Source of the DNA: Pseudomonadota bacterium
GTDB lineage: Bacteria; Pseudomonadota; Alphaproteobacteria; Caulobacterales; Caulobacteraceae
DNA length: 64,000 bases
Direction: 5' to 3'
Assembly: GCA_023434265.1 (NCBI GenBank)
Contig: JAEYTA010000202.1
Location: 26,646 to 90,645, forward strand
Shown here in pieces: positions 19,001 through 30,628 of the stretch; position 1 is the first letter of the stretch; every line of letters starts with the position of its first letter. The notes beneath the pieces were generated by a model that searched no databases, was not told where the DNA came from, and saw only the letters and a program-made list of their open reading frames with translations. Both the position numbers and the translations under genes were made by a program.

Positions 19001-19963
19001 TTGGTCACGCTGATCGATTCGCTGAAGAAGACGCCTGCCGAACTGCGTCACCCGGAGAAGCAGAACCGCCCGGAAACCGCGGTGCTGAAGAAGCCCGACT
19101 GGCTGCGGGTCAAGGCGCCCGGATCCGGCCAGTACAACGCCACCCGGGCCATCGTGAAGGAGAAGGGCCTCCACACGGTCTGCGAGGAGGCCGCCTGCCC
19201 GAACATCGGCGAGTGCTGGAGCCAGAAGCACGCCACCCTGATGATCATGGGCGACACCTGCACCCGGGCCTGCGCCTTCTGCAACGTGAAGACCGGCCTG
19301 CCGCAGGCTCTGGACCCCGACGAACCGGCCAAGGTCGGCCTGGCAGTGCAGCAGATGGGCCTGAACCACGTGGTCATCACCAGCGTCGACCGGGACGACC
19401 TGTCGGACGGCGGCGCGGCCCACTTCGCCGAGGTCGTGCGCCAGATCCGGCTGCAGGCGCCGGGCACCACGGTCGAGATCCTGACCCCCGACTTCCTGCG
19501 CAAGGACGGCGCGGCCGAGGTGGTCATCGACTCCACGCCGGATGTGTTCAACCACAACCTCGAGACGGTGCCGCGGCTGTATCTGAAGATCCGCCCCGGG
19601 GCGCGGTATTTCCACAGCCTGCGCCTGCTGCAGATGGTCAAGGAGCGCGACCCCAACCAGTTCACCAAGTCCGGCATCATGGTCGGCCTGGGCGAGACCA
19701 AGGAGGAGGTCATGCAGGTGATGGACGACATGCGGTCCGCCGGCGTCGACTTCATCACCATCGGCCAGTACCTGCAGCCGACCCGCAAGCACGCCGCCAT
19801 CGAACGGTTCGTGACGCCGGAAGAGTTCAAGGCCTATGAGGCCATGGCCCGGGCCAAGGGCTTCCTGATGGTGTCGGCCTCGCCACTGACCCGCAGCTCG
19901 CATCACGCCGGCGAGGACTTCGCCAGACTGAAGGCGGCGCGGCTGGCGCAGACGGGTCGCTGA
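19001..19963 (+). CDS. lipA: Lipoyl synthase
   Basis: Radical SAM enzyme that inserts two sulfurs into protein-bound octanoyl groups, 320 residues. The auxiliary cluster cysteines C61, C66 and C72 ([12 protein letters not shown]) and the radical SAM cluster CTRACAFC (C87, C91, C94) are intact, and [10 protein letters not shown] near the end gives the auxiliary-cluster serine. The apparent start is a TTG at 19001; no ATG or GTG precedes the conserved region in frame. Its main clients are the E2 and E1-beta lipoyl domains encoded at 26603 and 28293. Confidence 0.95.
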   Translation: MVTLIDSLKKTPAELRHPEKQNRPETAVLKKPDWLRVKAPGSGQYNATRAIVKEKGLHTVCEEAACPNIGECWSQKHATLMIMGDTCTRACAFCNVKTGLPQALDPDEPAKVGLAVQQMGLNHVVITSVDRDDLSDGGAAHFAEVVRQIRLQAPGTTVEILTPDFLRKDGAAEVVIDSTPDVFNHNLETVPRLYLKIRPGARYFHSLRLLQMVKERDPNQFTKSGIMVGLGETKEEVMQVMDDMRSAGVDFITIGQYLQPTRKHAAIERFVTPEEFKAYEAMARAKGFLMVSASPLTRSSHHAGEDFARLKAARLAQTGR

Positions 19964-19970
19964 TCCCGCC

Positions 19971-20426
19971 TTGGCCGTCCATCGCGTCACGAAGATCCTG
20001 CCCTACCAGCCCGACCAGCTCGCCGATCTGGTCGCCGACGTGCGCGCCTATCCGGACTTCGTGCCCTGGGTCACCTCGATGCGGACATGGAACCGGCGCG
20101 AGGAGCGTCCCGGCGTCTGCGTCGAGGACGCCGAGGCGGGGGTGGGCTTCTCCTTCCTCAAGGAGCGGTTCTCGACCTGGGTGCGGCATGACCGGAACCG
20201 GCCGCTGGTCGAGGTCGGCCTGCTGCGCGGGCCGTTCCACCACCTGAAGAACCGCTGGGAGTTCTTCCCGCACCCGGAAGGGACGCGGGTCGAGTTCTTC
20301 ATCGACTTCGCCTTCCGGTCGCGGCTGCTGGATATGATGCTGCAGGCCAATTTCGACCGCGCCGTCGAGAAGCTGATGCACTGTTTCGAGGCGCGGGCGG
20401 CCGCGCTGTACGGCCCCGGGGCGTGA
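19971..20426 (+). CDS. Coenzyme Q-binding protein, COQ10/RatA (START-like) family
   Basis: 151 residues with a START/SRPBCC fold. Typical family features are VTKILPYQPDQLADLVADVRAYPDFVPWV at the N-terminus and a final helix with FDRAVEKLMHCFEARA. COQ10 homologues bind ubiquinone and support respiration; the bacterial RatA name refers to an unrelated proposed toxin role. The start is a TTG at 19971, 7 bases after the lipA stop, so it is probably cotranscribed with lipA. Its stop overlaps the next gene in GTGA. Confidence 0.87.
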   Translation: MAVHRVTKILPYQPDQLADLVADVRAYPDFVPWVTSMRTWNRREERPGVCVEDAEAGVGFSFLKERFSTWVRHDRNRPLVEVGLLRGPFHHLKNRWEFFPHPEGTRVEFFIDFAFRSRLLDMMLQANFDRAVEKLMHCFEARAAALYGPGA

Positions 20427-21535
20427 GCTTCGACTTCGACGCCGTGGTCGTGGGCGCCGGGGCCGTCGGCCTCGCCTGCGGCCGGGCGTTGTCGCGCCGG
20501 GGCCTGTCGGTGCTGGTTCTCGAGAAGGAGCCGGTGATCGGGCAGGGCGTCTCCTCGCGCAACAGCGAGGTCATCCACGGCGGTCTGTATTATCCCTCCG
20601 GTTCCCTGAAGGCGCGCTTCTGCGTCGAGGGCCGGCGCGCCCTCTACGCCTTTCTGGACAGCCGCAAGGTCGACTACCGCAAGTGCGGCAAGCTGGTGGT
20701 GGCCACCGACGAGGCGGAGGTCCCGCGCATCGAGGCCATCTTCGAGCAGGCGACGGCCAACGAGGTCGAGGGGCTGGAGCATCTGACCGGGGCGCAGGCG
20801 CGGACGCTGGAGCCGGGACTGAACGCCCATGCGGCCATCCTGTCGCCCGAGAGCGGGGTGTTCGACAGTCACGGCTACATGCTGGCCCTTCAGGGGGAGA
20901 TCGAGGACGCCGGCGGTTCGGTCGTGGTCTCCACCCCGTTCGAGCGGGCCGAGCCGCTGCCGGGCGGCGGCTTCCGCGTCACCGCGGGCGGGGAGGGCGG
21001 GGCGACCCTGACGACCGGGCTGCTGATCACCGCGCCCGGACTCGGTGCGCAGGACGCAGCGGGCCGGATCGAAGGCTATCCCGCCGACTGCATCCCCGTC
21101 GGCCACTACGGCAAGGGCGTCTACTTTCGTCTGACGGGCAAGGCGCCGTTCGAGCGGCTGGTCTATCCGCCGCCGATCCCGGGGGCGCTGGGCACCCACT
21201 ATCGCAAGGACCTTGGCGGGCAGGCCGTGTTCGGGCCCGACCTCGAATATGTCGAGGACGAGGACTATTCGGTCGACCCGGCCCGGGCGGCGGAGTTCGA
21301 GCGCTACATCCGCCGTTTCTGGCCGGGCCTGCCGGAAGGCGCACTGACGCCGGATTATGCGGGCATCCGGCCCAAGCTGCACGGGCCGGGCGAAGCCCAG
21401 CCGGATTTCCAGCTGCACGACCGGTCTGTGCACGGCCTCGACGGGCTGGTCTGCCTGTTCGGGATCGAGAGCCCCGGCCTGACCAGTTCGCTGGCCATCG
21501 GCGAGGCCGTGGCGGACATTCTGGTCGATGGCTGA
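20423..21535 (+). CDS. FAD-dependent oxidoreductase, L-2-hydroxyglutarate dehydrogenase (LhgO/L2HGDH)-like
   Basis: 370 residues of the DAO family. The FAD-binding motif VVGAGAVGLACGRALSRRG is at the N-terminus, followed by the L2HGDH-like signature SSRNSEVIHGGLYYPSGSLKARFC. A second conserved run near the end is GIRPKLHGPGE..DF and FGIESPGLTSSLAIGE. It probably oxidises a 2-hydroxy acid and passes electrons to quinone. It starts at a GTG overlapping the COQ10-like gene. That link makes an electron transfer route through ubiquinone plausible, but this is inference. Confidence 0.83.
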   Translation: MSFDFDAVVVGAGAVGLACGRALSRRGLSVLVLEKEPVIGQGVSSRNSEVIHGGLYYPSGSLKARFCVEGRRALYAFLDSRKVDYRKCGKLVVATDEAEVPRIEAIFEQATANEVEGLEHLTGAQARTLEPGLNAHAAILSPESGVFDSHGYMLALQGEIEDAGGSVVVSTPFERAEPLPGGGFRVTAGGEGGATLTTGLLITAPGLGAQDAAGRIEGYPADCIPVGHYGKGVYFRLTGKAPFERLVYPPPIPGALGTHYRKDLGGQAVFGPDLEYVEDEDYSVDPARAAEFERYIRRFWPGLPEGALTPDYAGIRPKLHGPGEAQPDFQLHDRSVHGLDGLVCLFGIESPGLTSSLAIGEAVADILVDG

Positions 21536-22058
21536 GCCGACCTTCCGTCCCGCGACCGCCGCCGATGTGCCGGCGCTGCATGCGCTGGTCCACGGCGCCT
21601 ACCGCGGCGACTCGGCCCGGCGTGGCTGGACCCACGAGGCCGACCTGCTGGACGGAAACCGCATCGACCGGGCGACGCTCGCGGCGGTCGTCGCCGATCC
21701 GAGCCAGACCGTCCTGTTGGCCGAGCGCGACGGCCGGCTGGTCGGCTGCGTGCAGGTCACGGACAAGGGGCGGGGGCTGGCCTATCTCGGCATGCTGACC
21801 GTCGATCCCGCCCTGCAGGGCGGCGGCTTCGGCCGGGCCCTGATCGCGGCTGCGGAAGCCGAGGCCCGGGCCCGCTTCCGGGCCCGCACCATGGAGATGA
21901 CCGTCATCGTCCAGCGCGCCGAGCTGATCGACTGGTACGGCCGCCGCGGCTATCGCCCCACCGGCGAGACCCGGCCGTTCCCGGCGACCGACCCGCGCTT
22001 CGGCCTGCCGAAGCGGGACGACCTGGCTTTCGCGGTGCTGGCCCGCGACCTCGCTTGA
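21528..22058 (+). CDS. GNAT family N-acetyltransferase
   Basis: 176 residues. The GNAT acetyl-CoA site is visible as LAYLGMLTVDPALQGGGFGRALIAAAE (pattern Q/RxxGxG/A), then WYGRRGYRPTGETRPFP near the end. It overlaps the 3' end of the flavoenzyme gene by 8 bases, suggesting cotranscription. The substrate is unknown. Confidence 0.85.
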   Translation: MAEPTFRPATAADVPALHALVHGAYRGDSARRGWTHEADLLDGNRIDRATLAAVVADPSQTVLLAERDGRLVGCVQVTDKGRGLAYLGMLTVDPALQGGGFGRALIAAAEAEARARFRARTMEMTVIVQRAELIDWYGRRGYRPTGETRPFPATDPRFGLPKRDDLAFAVLARDLA

Positions 22059-22089
22059 CCTCGACAGGGCAAGACGCCGAGGCTGGCGC

Positions 22090-22629
22090 ATGGAGATCGT
22101 CACCGCCCGCCTGAGACTCCGTTCCGCCCGGCCCGACGACCTGGCGGCGCTGCACGCGGTGCTCTCCGATCCCCGGGCGACCCGCTGGTGGTCGACCCCG
22201 GCTCACATCTCGCTCGACCAGACCGCCGCCTGGCTCGACAGCATGCTCGCCAACGGCCCCGACCAGCCCGATTTCGTGGTCGAACGCGAGGGGGCGGTGA
22301 TCGGCAAGGCGGGCTTCTGGCGCCTGCCCGAGGTCGGCTACATCCTGCATCCGGACCACTGGGGACAGGGACTGGCCCACGAGGCGGTGTCGGCCGCGAT
22401 CGGCCATGTCTTCGTCGCGCACGGGCTCGACGAACTGACCGCCGACGTCGATCCGGAGAATCTCGCCTCGATTCGCCTGCTGGAACGGCTGGGCTTCGTT
22501 CGCACCGGCTTCGCCGAGCGGACCTTCCAGATCAGCGGCGAGTGGAAGGACAGCCTGTACTACGCCCTGTCGCGGCGGGACTGGCGGGCGCGGGACGCCG
22601 CCGTCGCCGACGATTGTCCCCGCCCTTGA
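22090..22629 (+). CDS. GNAT family N-acetyltransferase, RimJ/RimL-like
   Basis: 179 residues. The opening TARLRLRSARPDDLAALHAVLSDPRATRWWSTP and the acetyl-CoA segment HPDHWGQGLAHEAVSAAI, with ENLASIRLLERLGFV later, are typical of the Acetyltransf_3 (RimJ/RimL) branch. These acetylate protein N-termini or small molecules. It stands 31 bases after the previous GNAT. The two are diverged paralogues, not a recent duplication. Confidence 0.86.
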   Translation: MEIVTARLRLRSARPDDLAALHAVLSDPRATRWWSTPAHISLDQTAAWLDSMLANGPDQPDFVVEREGAVIGKAGFWRLPEVGYILHPDHWGQGLAHEAVSAAIGHVFVAHGLDELTADVDPENLASIRLLERLGFVRTGFAERTFQISGEWKDSLYYALSRRDWRARDAAVADDCPRP

Positions 22630-22655
22630 AAAGTCGCCCGGCTTCATGCATAAGC
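22626..22655 (+). promoter_or_regulatory. Putative rpmF promoter
   Basis: TTGAAA (22626-22631) and GCATAAGC (22648-22655) are separated by 16 bases, the same layout as the candidate promoters of eno, pdhA and the CoA-transferase gene. The -35 box overlaps the stop codon of the upstream GNAT gene. Confidence 0.4.
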
Positions 22656-22740
22656 CCGCGCTCGCGTGGCGGCTCTTCCGGGGGCCGCCGCTGTTGTTTT
22701 CGCGCTCTCACGGGCGCCCGACCAGAAGATTGAGACGGAC

Positions 22741-22923
22741 ATGGCCGTTCCGAAGCGGAAAGTATCGCCCTCGCGTCGCAACATGCGCCGCGCCCACGAC
22801 GCCCTGGGCACGAACGCCTACGTCGAGGACAAGGACACCGGCGAGCTGAAGCGCCCGCACCACATCGACCTGAAGACCGGCACCTATCGCGGCCGCCAGG
22901 TTCTGACGCCCAAGGACGAATAG
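22741..22923 (+). CDS. rpmF: 50S ribosomal protein L32
   Basis: 60 residues, starting [20 protein letters not shown], the hallmark of bL32. It lacks the four cysteines of the zinc-binding form and so is the C-minus type. It is a monocistronic gene with its own candidate promoter and is followed by a strong intrinsic terminator at 22963-22991. The true start is the ATG at 22741, as upstream in-frame codons do not match L32. Confidence 0.97.
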   Translation: MAVPKRKVSPSRRNMRRAHDALGTNAYVEDKDTGELKRPHHIDLKTGTYRGRQVLTPKDE

Positions 22924-22962
22924 TCCTCTGCCGGCGCCGGCTCCGGCCGGATGAAGCGTTTG

Positions 22963-22991
22963 ACGGCGCGCGGTTCTCCGCGCGCCGTTTT
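22963..22991 (+). terminator. Rho-independent terminator after rpmF
   Basis: An 11-base perfect stem, ACGGCGCGCGG (22963-22973) with CCGCGCGCCGT (22978-22988), a TTCT loop and a trailing TTTT. It begins 40 bases after the rpmF stop and is the clearest intrinsic terminator in the window. Confidence 0.85.
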
Positions 22992-23029
22992 CGTGCGTTG
23001 ATGGGCCCGAACCTCTCAGGGAGCGCCCG

Positions 23030-25022
<1,993 letters not shown>

Positions 25023-25036
25023 GGCAGGGGAGCGGG

Positions 25037-25103
25037 CGCAGATTCTGCGGCCAAGCTACGGTTCGTTAGGCATTTTCGGTCAGGACTCGTTGATCACGAG
25101 TCC
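25037..25103. promoter_or_regulatory. GANTC-bearing palindromes upstream of ftsB
   Basis: Two perfect inverted repeats lie in the eno-ftsB gap. The first is CGCAGATTCTGCG at 25037-25049, centred on a GANTC site (25041-25045). The second is GGACTCGT (25083-25090), 5 bases, ACGAGTCC (25096-25103), with GANTC sites at 25084-25088 and 25098-25102. GANTC is the CcrM methylation sequence in alphaproteobacteria. A cell-cycle role in ftsB expression is inference. Confidence 0.45.
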
Positions 25104-25124
25104 GCGCTCAGAAGGAGCGTCCGA

Positions 25125-25454
25125 GTGCCCGACCGGATGAAGCCCTACGTACCGTCCTGCGTCCTGCTGCTGCTGATCGCCTACCTCGGCGTGCAGGCCC
25201 TGACGGGTGAGCGCGGCCTGCTGGGCGGCGGCGAGCGCGAGGCCATGCTGCTGCGGCGCGAGGCCCAGCTGGCGCAGATTCTCGAGGAGCGGCGCGACCT
25301 CGAGGTGCGGGTGCGTTACCTGCGCACCGACAGCCTGTCGCGCGATCTGCTGGAGGAGCGGGCCCGGGCGGTGCTGGGCTTCAGCGACCCGCGCGACTAC
25401 GTCATCCGCGTCTCCCATCCGGTCTCCGAACGGGCCTCCGCCGCCAATTCGTGA
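25125..25454 (+). CDS. ftsB: Septum formation initiator family protein FtsB/DivIC
   Basis: 109 residues: a short cytoplasmic start, one membrane helix (VPSCVLLLLIAYLGVQAL, about 8-25), and a coiled coil (about 39-70) ending in the family signature SRDLLEERARAVLGFSDPRDYVI. FtsB-type proteins bridge FtsL and FtsQ in the divisome. The GTG at 25125 has AGGAG 7 bases upstream and is preferred; an ATG 4 codons later is the alternative. Its place between eno and pdhA is conserved. Confidence 0.9.
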   Translation: MPDRMKPYVPSCVLLLLIAYLGVQALTGERGLLGGGEREAMLLRREAQLAQILEERRDLEVRVRYLRTDSLSRDLLEERARAVLGFSDPRDYVIRVSHPVSERASAANS

Positions 25455-25482
25455 ACTTTAGTTACAGCGTCACCGGGCCGCT

Positions 25483-25512
25483 TTGCGTTTCGGGAACGAA
25501 GGCTGCTAAAGC
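25483..25512 (+). promoter_or_regulatory. Putative promoter of the pyruvate dehydrogenase operon
   Basis: TTGCGT (25483-25488), 16 bases, then GCTAAAGC (25505-25512), about 59 bases upstream of pdhA. The downstream box fits the Caulobacter GCTANAWC element at seven of eight positions and shares its layout with the eno candidate. Confidence 0.42.
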
Positions 25513-25570
25513 CCCTTTCCGTAACGACAAGAGGCTCCGCCCGGCGGGGTCCAGCCGGGAGTGAAGACGG

Positions 25571-26599
25571 ATGGCGAAAGCCCCCGCCGCCAAAGCTGAT
25601 TCCAGCAAGGCCAGGAGTATCCCCAACACGCCGCAGGCCTCCAAGGAGGACCTGCTGCGCTACTACCGCGAGATGGTTCTCATCCGCCGCTTCGAGGAGC
25701 GCGCGGGCCAGCTCTACGGCATGGGTCTGATCGGCGGCTTCTGCCACCTGTACATCGGCCAGGAGGCCGTGGCCGTGGGCGTGCAGGAGAGCGTCAGGCA
25801 GGGTCACGACAAGATCATCACCGGCTACCGCGACCACGGCCACATGCTGGCCGCCGGCATGGACCCCAAGGAGGTCATGGCCGAACTGACCGGCCGCATC
25901 GGCGGTTCGTCCAAGGGCAAGGGCGGCTCGATGCACATGTTCGACGTGCCGACCGGCTTCTATGGCGGCCACGGCATCGTCGGGGCGCAGGTCGCTCTGG
26001 GCACCGGCCTGGCCTTCGCCGGCAAGTACCGCGGCGACGACAGCGTGGCCTTCGTCTACTTCGGCGACGGCGCGGCCAACCAGGGCCAGGTCTACGAGAG
26101 CTTCAACATGGCCCAGCTGTGGAAGCTGCCGGCCATCTACATCATCGAGAACAACCAGTACGCCATGGGCACCTCGATCGAGCGCGCCTCGTCGACGACC
26201 GAGCTGTACCAGCGCGGCGCCAGCTTCGGCATCCCCGGCGAGCAGGTCGACGGCATGGACGTGCTGGCGGTCAAGGACGCCACCGCCCGCGCCGTGAAGC
26301 GGGCGAGGGAAGGCGGCGGCCCCTTCATCCTCGAGGTGAAGACCTACCGCTACCGCGGCCACTCGATGTCGGACCCGGCCAAGTACCGCACCAAGGGGGA
26401 GGTCGACGAGGTCAAGAAGACCCGCGACCCGATCGAGCACGTGAAGATGCTGCTCGAGCAGGCCAAGGCCACCGAGGACGAGCTCAAGACCATCGACAAC
26501 GAAATCAAGGCGATCGTCGCCGAAGCCGTGCAGTTCGCACAGGAAAGCCCGGAGCCGGACCCGTCCGAGCTCTACACCGACGTCTACGTGGAGGCCTGA
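25571..26599 (+). CDS. pdhA: Pyruvate dehydrogenase E1 component, alpha subunit
   Basis: 342 residues. The thiamine diphosphate site GDGAANQGQVYESFNMAQLWKLPAIYIIENN fits the classical GDG..NN motif, followed by a phosphorylation-loop-like YRYRGHSMSDP. With PdhB it forms the heterotetrameric E1 that decarboxylates pyruvate. A lysine/alanine-rich leader of about 20 residues precedes the conserved core. It heads the operon pdhA-pdhB-DUF5076-pdhC-two membrane proteins-lpd; GGGAGTGAAGACGG precedes the ATG. Confidence 0.96.
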   Translation: MAKAPAAKADSSKARSIPNTPQASKEDLLRYYREMVLIRRFEERAGQLYGMGLIGGFCHLYIGQEAVAVGVQESVRQGHDKIITGYRDHGHMLAAGMDPKEVMAELTGRIGGSSKGKGGSMHMFDVPTGFYGGHGIVGAQVALGTGLAFAGKYRGDDSVAFVYFGDGAANQGQVYESFNMAQLWKLPAIYIIENNQYAMGTSIERASSTTELYQRGASFGIPGEQVDGMDVLAVKDATARAVKRAREGGGPFILEVKTYRYRGHSMSDPAKYRTKGEVDEVKKTRDPIEHVKMLLEQAKATEDELKTIDNEIKAIVAEAVQFAQESPEPDPSELYTDVYVEA

Positions 26600-26602
26600 T
26601 CC

Positions 26603-27981
<1,379 letters not shown>

Positions 27982-27985
<4 letters not shown>

Positions 27986-28296
27986 GCGAACCCGATCAGT
28001 TCCAGCTGAAGACGCCCGACAGCGTCTCCGCCGATCCCGAGGCGGTCGAGTTCGCGCGCATGTGGTGGTCGAAGGGCGAGCCGGTGATGTCGCTGAAGCC
28101 CGCCTTCAACGACCCGCGCCAGTTCGGCCAGATGCTGGCCATCGCCGCGAAGCACATGGCGCACGGCTACGCGGTGCGGCACGGTCATGACGAGAAGCAG
28201 GCCTACAACCGCATCCTCGCCGGCGTGTCGGACATGCTGAACAGCGGCGCCAAGGTGCAGACCGTGGTCGAGGACAGGACGGGGGAGACCCAATGA
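27982..28296 (+). CDS. DUF5076-like protein inside the PDH operon
   Basis: 104 residues with no signal peptide, membrane helix or cysteine. I recognise it as the short alphaproteobacterial DUF5076 type: an N-terminal segment [21 protein letters not shown], then a helical part with [23 protein letters not shown]. Function unknown. It overlaps pdhB upstream and pdhC downstream by 4 bases each (ATGA), so its synthesis is tied to the E1-beta and E2 subunits; an accessory role in the complex is inference. Confidence 0.72.
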
Positions 28297-29576
28297 CCGA
28301 CATCCTGATGCCGGCGCTGTCGCCGACCATGGAAGAGGGCGTCCTGGCCAAGTGGCACGTAAAGGCCGGCGACACGGTCAAGGCCGGCGACGTCATCGCC
28401 GAGATCGAGACCGACAAGGCGACCATGGAGGTCGAGGCCGTCGACGAGGGCGAGGTGGTCGAGATCCTCGTCGCCGAAGGAACCGAGGGGGTGAAAGTCA
28501 ACACCCCGATCGCCCGGCTGAAAGGGGAGGGCGGCGCGGCCGCCCCGACTCCCAGGGCCGAAGCCGCCAGGCCTGCTGCCGAACCGGCGAAGGCGGAGCC
28601 CGCGAAGGCTGAAGCCGCTCCGGCCGCGAAGGCCGACGCGCCCAAGGCGCCGGCCGCCCCGGCCAAAGCCGACGGCGGGCGGCTGTTCGCCTCGCCGCTG
28701 GCCCGCCGTCTGGCCGCCCAGGCCGGGCTGGACCTGAACGCCATCAAGGGCACCGGCCCGCACGGCCGCATCGTCCGCCGCGACGTCGAGGCCGCCGGGA
28801 AGGGCGGAGCCGCGGCGCCGGCCGGCGCGGTCGCGGGCGGGGAGCCGCGCAAGGTCCAGAGCCTGGCCCAGATGGGCATCCCGGACGGCACCTACGACCT
28901 CGTGCCGCTGGACGGCATGCGCAAGGCCATCGCGCGGCGCATGACCGAGTCGTTCCGCGACGTGCCGCACTTCCCGCTGACCATCGACTGCGAGATCGAC
29001 GGCCTGCTGGCGGCGCGGGCGAAGGTCAACGCGATGCTGGAGAAGGACGGGATCAAGGTCTCGGTCAACGACTTCGTCATCAAGGCCTCGGCCATGGCCC
29101 TGAAGGCCGTGCCGGAGGCCAACGCCAGCTATTCGCCGGAAGGCCTGGCCATGCACCACAACGCCGACGTGGCCATGGCCGTGGCCATCGACGGCGGCCT
29201 GATCACCCCGATCATCCGCAAGGCCGAGACCAAGTCGCTGCGCGAGATCGCGACCGAGTCCAAGGACCTGGCCAGGCGCGCCCGCGACCGCAAGCTGAAG
29301 CCCGAGGAGTTCCAGGGCGGCACCTTCTCGGTCTCGAACCTGGGCATGTTCGGCATCAAGTCGTTCGCCTCGATCATCAATGAGCCGCAGGGCGCGATCA
29401 TGAGCGTCGGCGCGGGCGAGCAGCGGCCTGTCGCCAGGAACGGCCAGCTGGCCGTGGCGACGGTGATGAGCGTCACCCTGACCTGCGATCACCGCGTCGT
29501 CGACGGCGCCGTCGGCGCCCGCTTCCTGCAGGTCTTCAAGGCCATGATCGAAGACCCGGTGACGATGCTGGCCTGA
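28293..29576 (+). CDS. pdhC: Dihydrolipoyllysine acetyltransferase (PDH E2)
   Basis: 427 residues in three domains. The lipoyl domain (1-80, K42 in ETDKATMEV) is followed by an Ala/Lys/Pro-rich linker (about 85-128). Next is the peripheral subunit-binding domain ([14 protein letters not shown] through HGRIVRRDV, about 130-168). The catalytic domain ends in [14 protein letters not shown], with the active-site histidine. It forms the core of the pyruvate dehydrogenase complex and transfers acetyl groups to CoA. The start overlaps the DUF5076-like gene. Confidence 0.96.
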   Translation: MTDILMPALSPTMEEGVLAKWHVKAGDTVKAGDVIAEIETDKATMEVEAVDEGEVVEILVAEGTEGVKVNTPIARLKGEGGAAAPTPRAEAARPAAEPAKAEPAKAEAAPAAKADAPKAPAAPAKADGGRLFASPLARRLAAQAGLDLNAIKGTGPHGRIVRRDVEAAGKGGAAAPAGAVAGGEPRKVQSLAQMGIPDGTYDLVPLDGMRKAIARRMTESFRDVPHFPLTIDCEIDGLLAARAKVNAMLEKDGIKVSVNDFVIKASAMALKAVPEANASYSPEGLAMHHNADVAMAVAIDGGLITPIIRKAETKSLREIATESKDLARRARDRKLKPEEFQGGTFSVSNLGMFGIKSFASIINEPQGAIMSVGAGEQRPVARNGQLAVATVMSVTLTCDHRVVDGAVGARFLQVFKAMIEDPVTMLA

Positions 29577-29599
29577 CGCGGCGCGAGCGGGGAGGGGGG

Positions 29600-30628
29600 A
29601 TGACGAGCGTGGGGGAGGCGCAGCCAGCCGGTCCGGCCTGTCTCGAGTGCGGCGAGGGCCTGGTCGGGCGCTTCTGCCACTCCTGCGGCGTGGACAACCA
29701 GCCGCCGCGCCTGCCGATGGGCGAACTGCTCGGCAACGCCGTGGCGGAGACCTTCAACCTCGAGGGACGAACCTTCCGCACGACCGACGCGATGCTGCGC
29801 CGGCCGGGGGAGCTGCTGGTCGCCTTCCGCGAGGGCCGGGGGCATCGCTACACCACCCCGTTCAAGCTGTTCCTGATCGTCTCCGCCGCCTTCTTCGTCT
29901 TCCTGGTCTGGACCGACGTCGCCATCTACCAGTTCCTGCCGGTCCGCTCGGGCGAGGCCGCGATCCGCGCCGAACTGGTCCCGAACGGGGTCAGGCTGAT
30001 CGGCGGCGCGCTGGAGGACGTCTTCCTGACGCCGCGAGCCGATGCGGCGACGGCGCAGGAGACCATCGCGGCGCTCGAGGCGGTTCGGCCCCGCGCCGAC
30101 GCGACCCAGGCGCGGGCCATCGCCGACTTCATCCAGTACCAGCGCGCGTGGACCGATCTCAATTCCACTCTCGAGACGTGGCTGCCGCGGCTGCTCTGGC
30201 TGCTCATGCCGATCTACGGCCTGATGCTGTGGCCGCTGTTCGGCGCCAATCGCCGTCCGCTGGTCGAGCATTTCGTCTTCGCCCTGTGGGCGCATTCGAT
30301 GATCTTCATCCTGCTCATGCTGTTCGCGGCGCTGAACTGGATCGGGCTGAGGATCAGCTTCTGGCTGCTGGCCATTCCGTACCTGGCCTATTTCACCCTC
30401 GCGGCCCGGCGCTACTACGACACCTCGGCCTTCGGGGCGGCGTGGCGGGGAGCGGCCCACCTGCTGGCCTTCTTCCTGCTGGCCTGGGCCCCGATCGCGC
30501 TCGGGGTGGCCTGGGCCAGCGCCTGGGACGATCTGCCGGCCAGCTTCTGGGCCGCCGAGACGAGCGGAAGTCTCGACACCATGGATCGCTGGGTCCTGCC
30601 GCCCTCCGGAGGAGACGCCGCGCCATGA
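29600..30628 (+). CDS. Zinc-ribbon membrane protein, DUF3667-like (first of a tandem pair)
   Basis: 342 residues. An N-terminal ribbon CLECGEGLVGRFCHSCG (two CxxC pairs) is followed by a soluble stretch and about five membrane helices (for example FKLFLIVSAAFFVFLVW and the LLWLLMPIYGLMLWPLF/VEHFVFALWAHSM pair). I judge it DUF3667-like. Members have no known function. It lies 23 bases after pdhC and overlaps its paralogue in ATGA, between E2 and E3 genes of the PDH operon. Confidence 0.75.
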   Translation: MTSVGEAQPAGPACLECGEGLVGRFCHSCGVDNQPPRLPMGELLGNAVAETFNLEGRTFRTTDAMLRRPGELLVAFREGRGHRYTTPFKLFLIVSAAFFVFLVWTDVAIYQFLPVRSGEAAIRAELVPNGVRLIGGALEDVFLTPRADAATAQETIAALEAVRPRADATQARAIADFIQYQRAWTDLNSTLETWLPRLLWLLMPIYGLMLWPLFGANRRPLVEHFVFALWAHSMIFILLMLFAALNWIGLRISFWLLAIPYLAYFTLAARRYYDTSAFGAAWRGAAHLLAFFLLAWAPIALGVAWASAWDDLPASFWAAETSGSLDTMDRWVLPPSGGDAAP

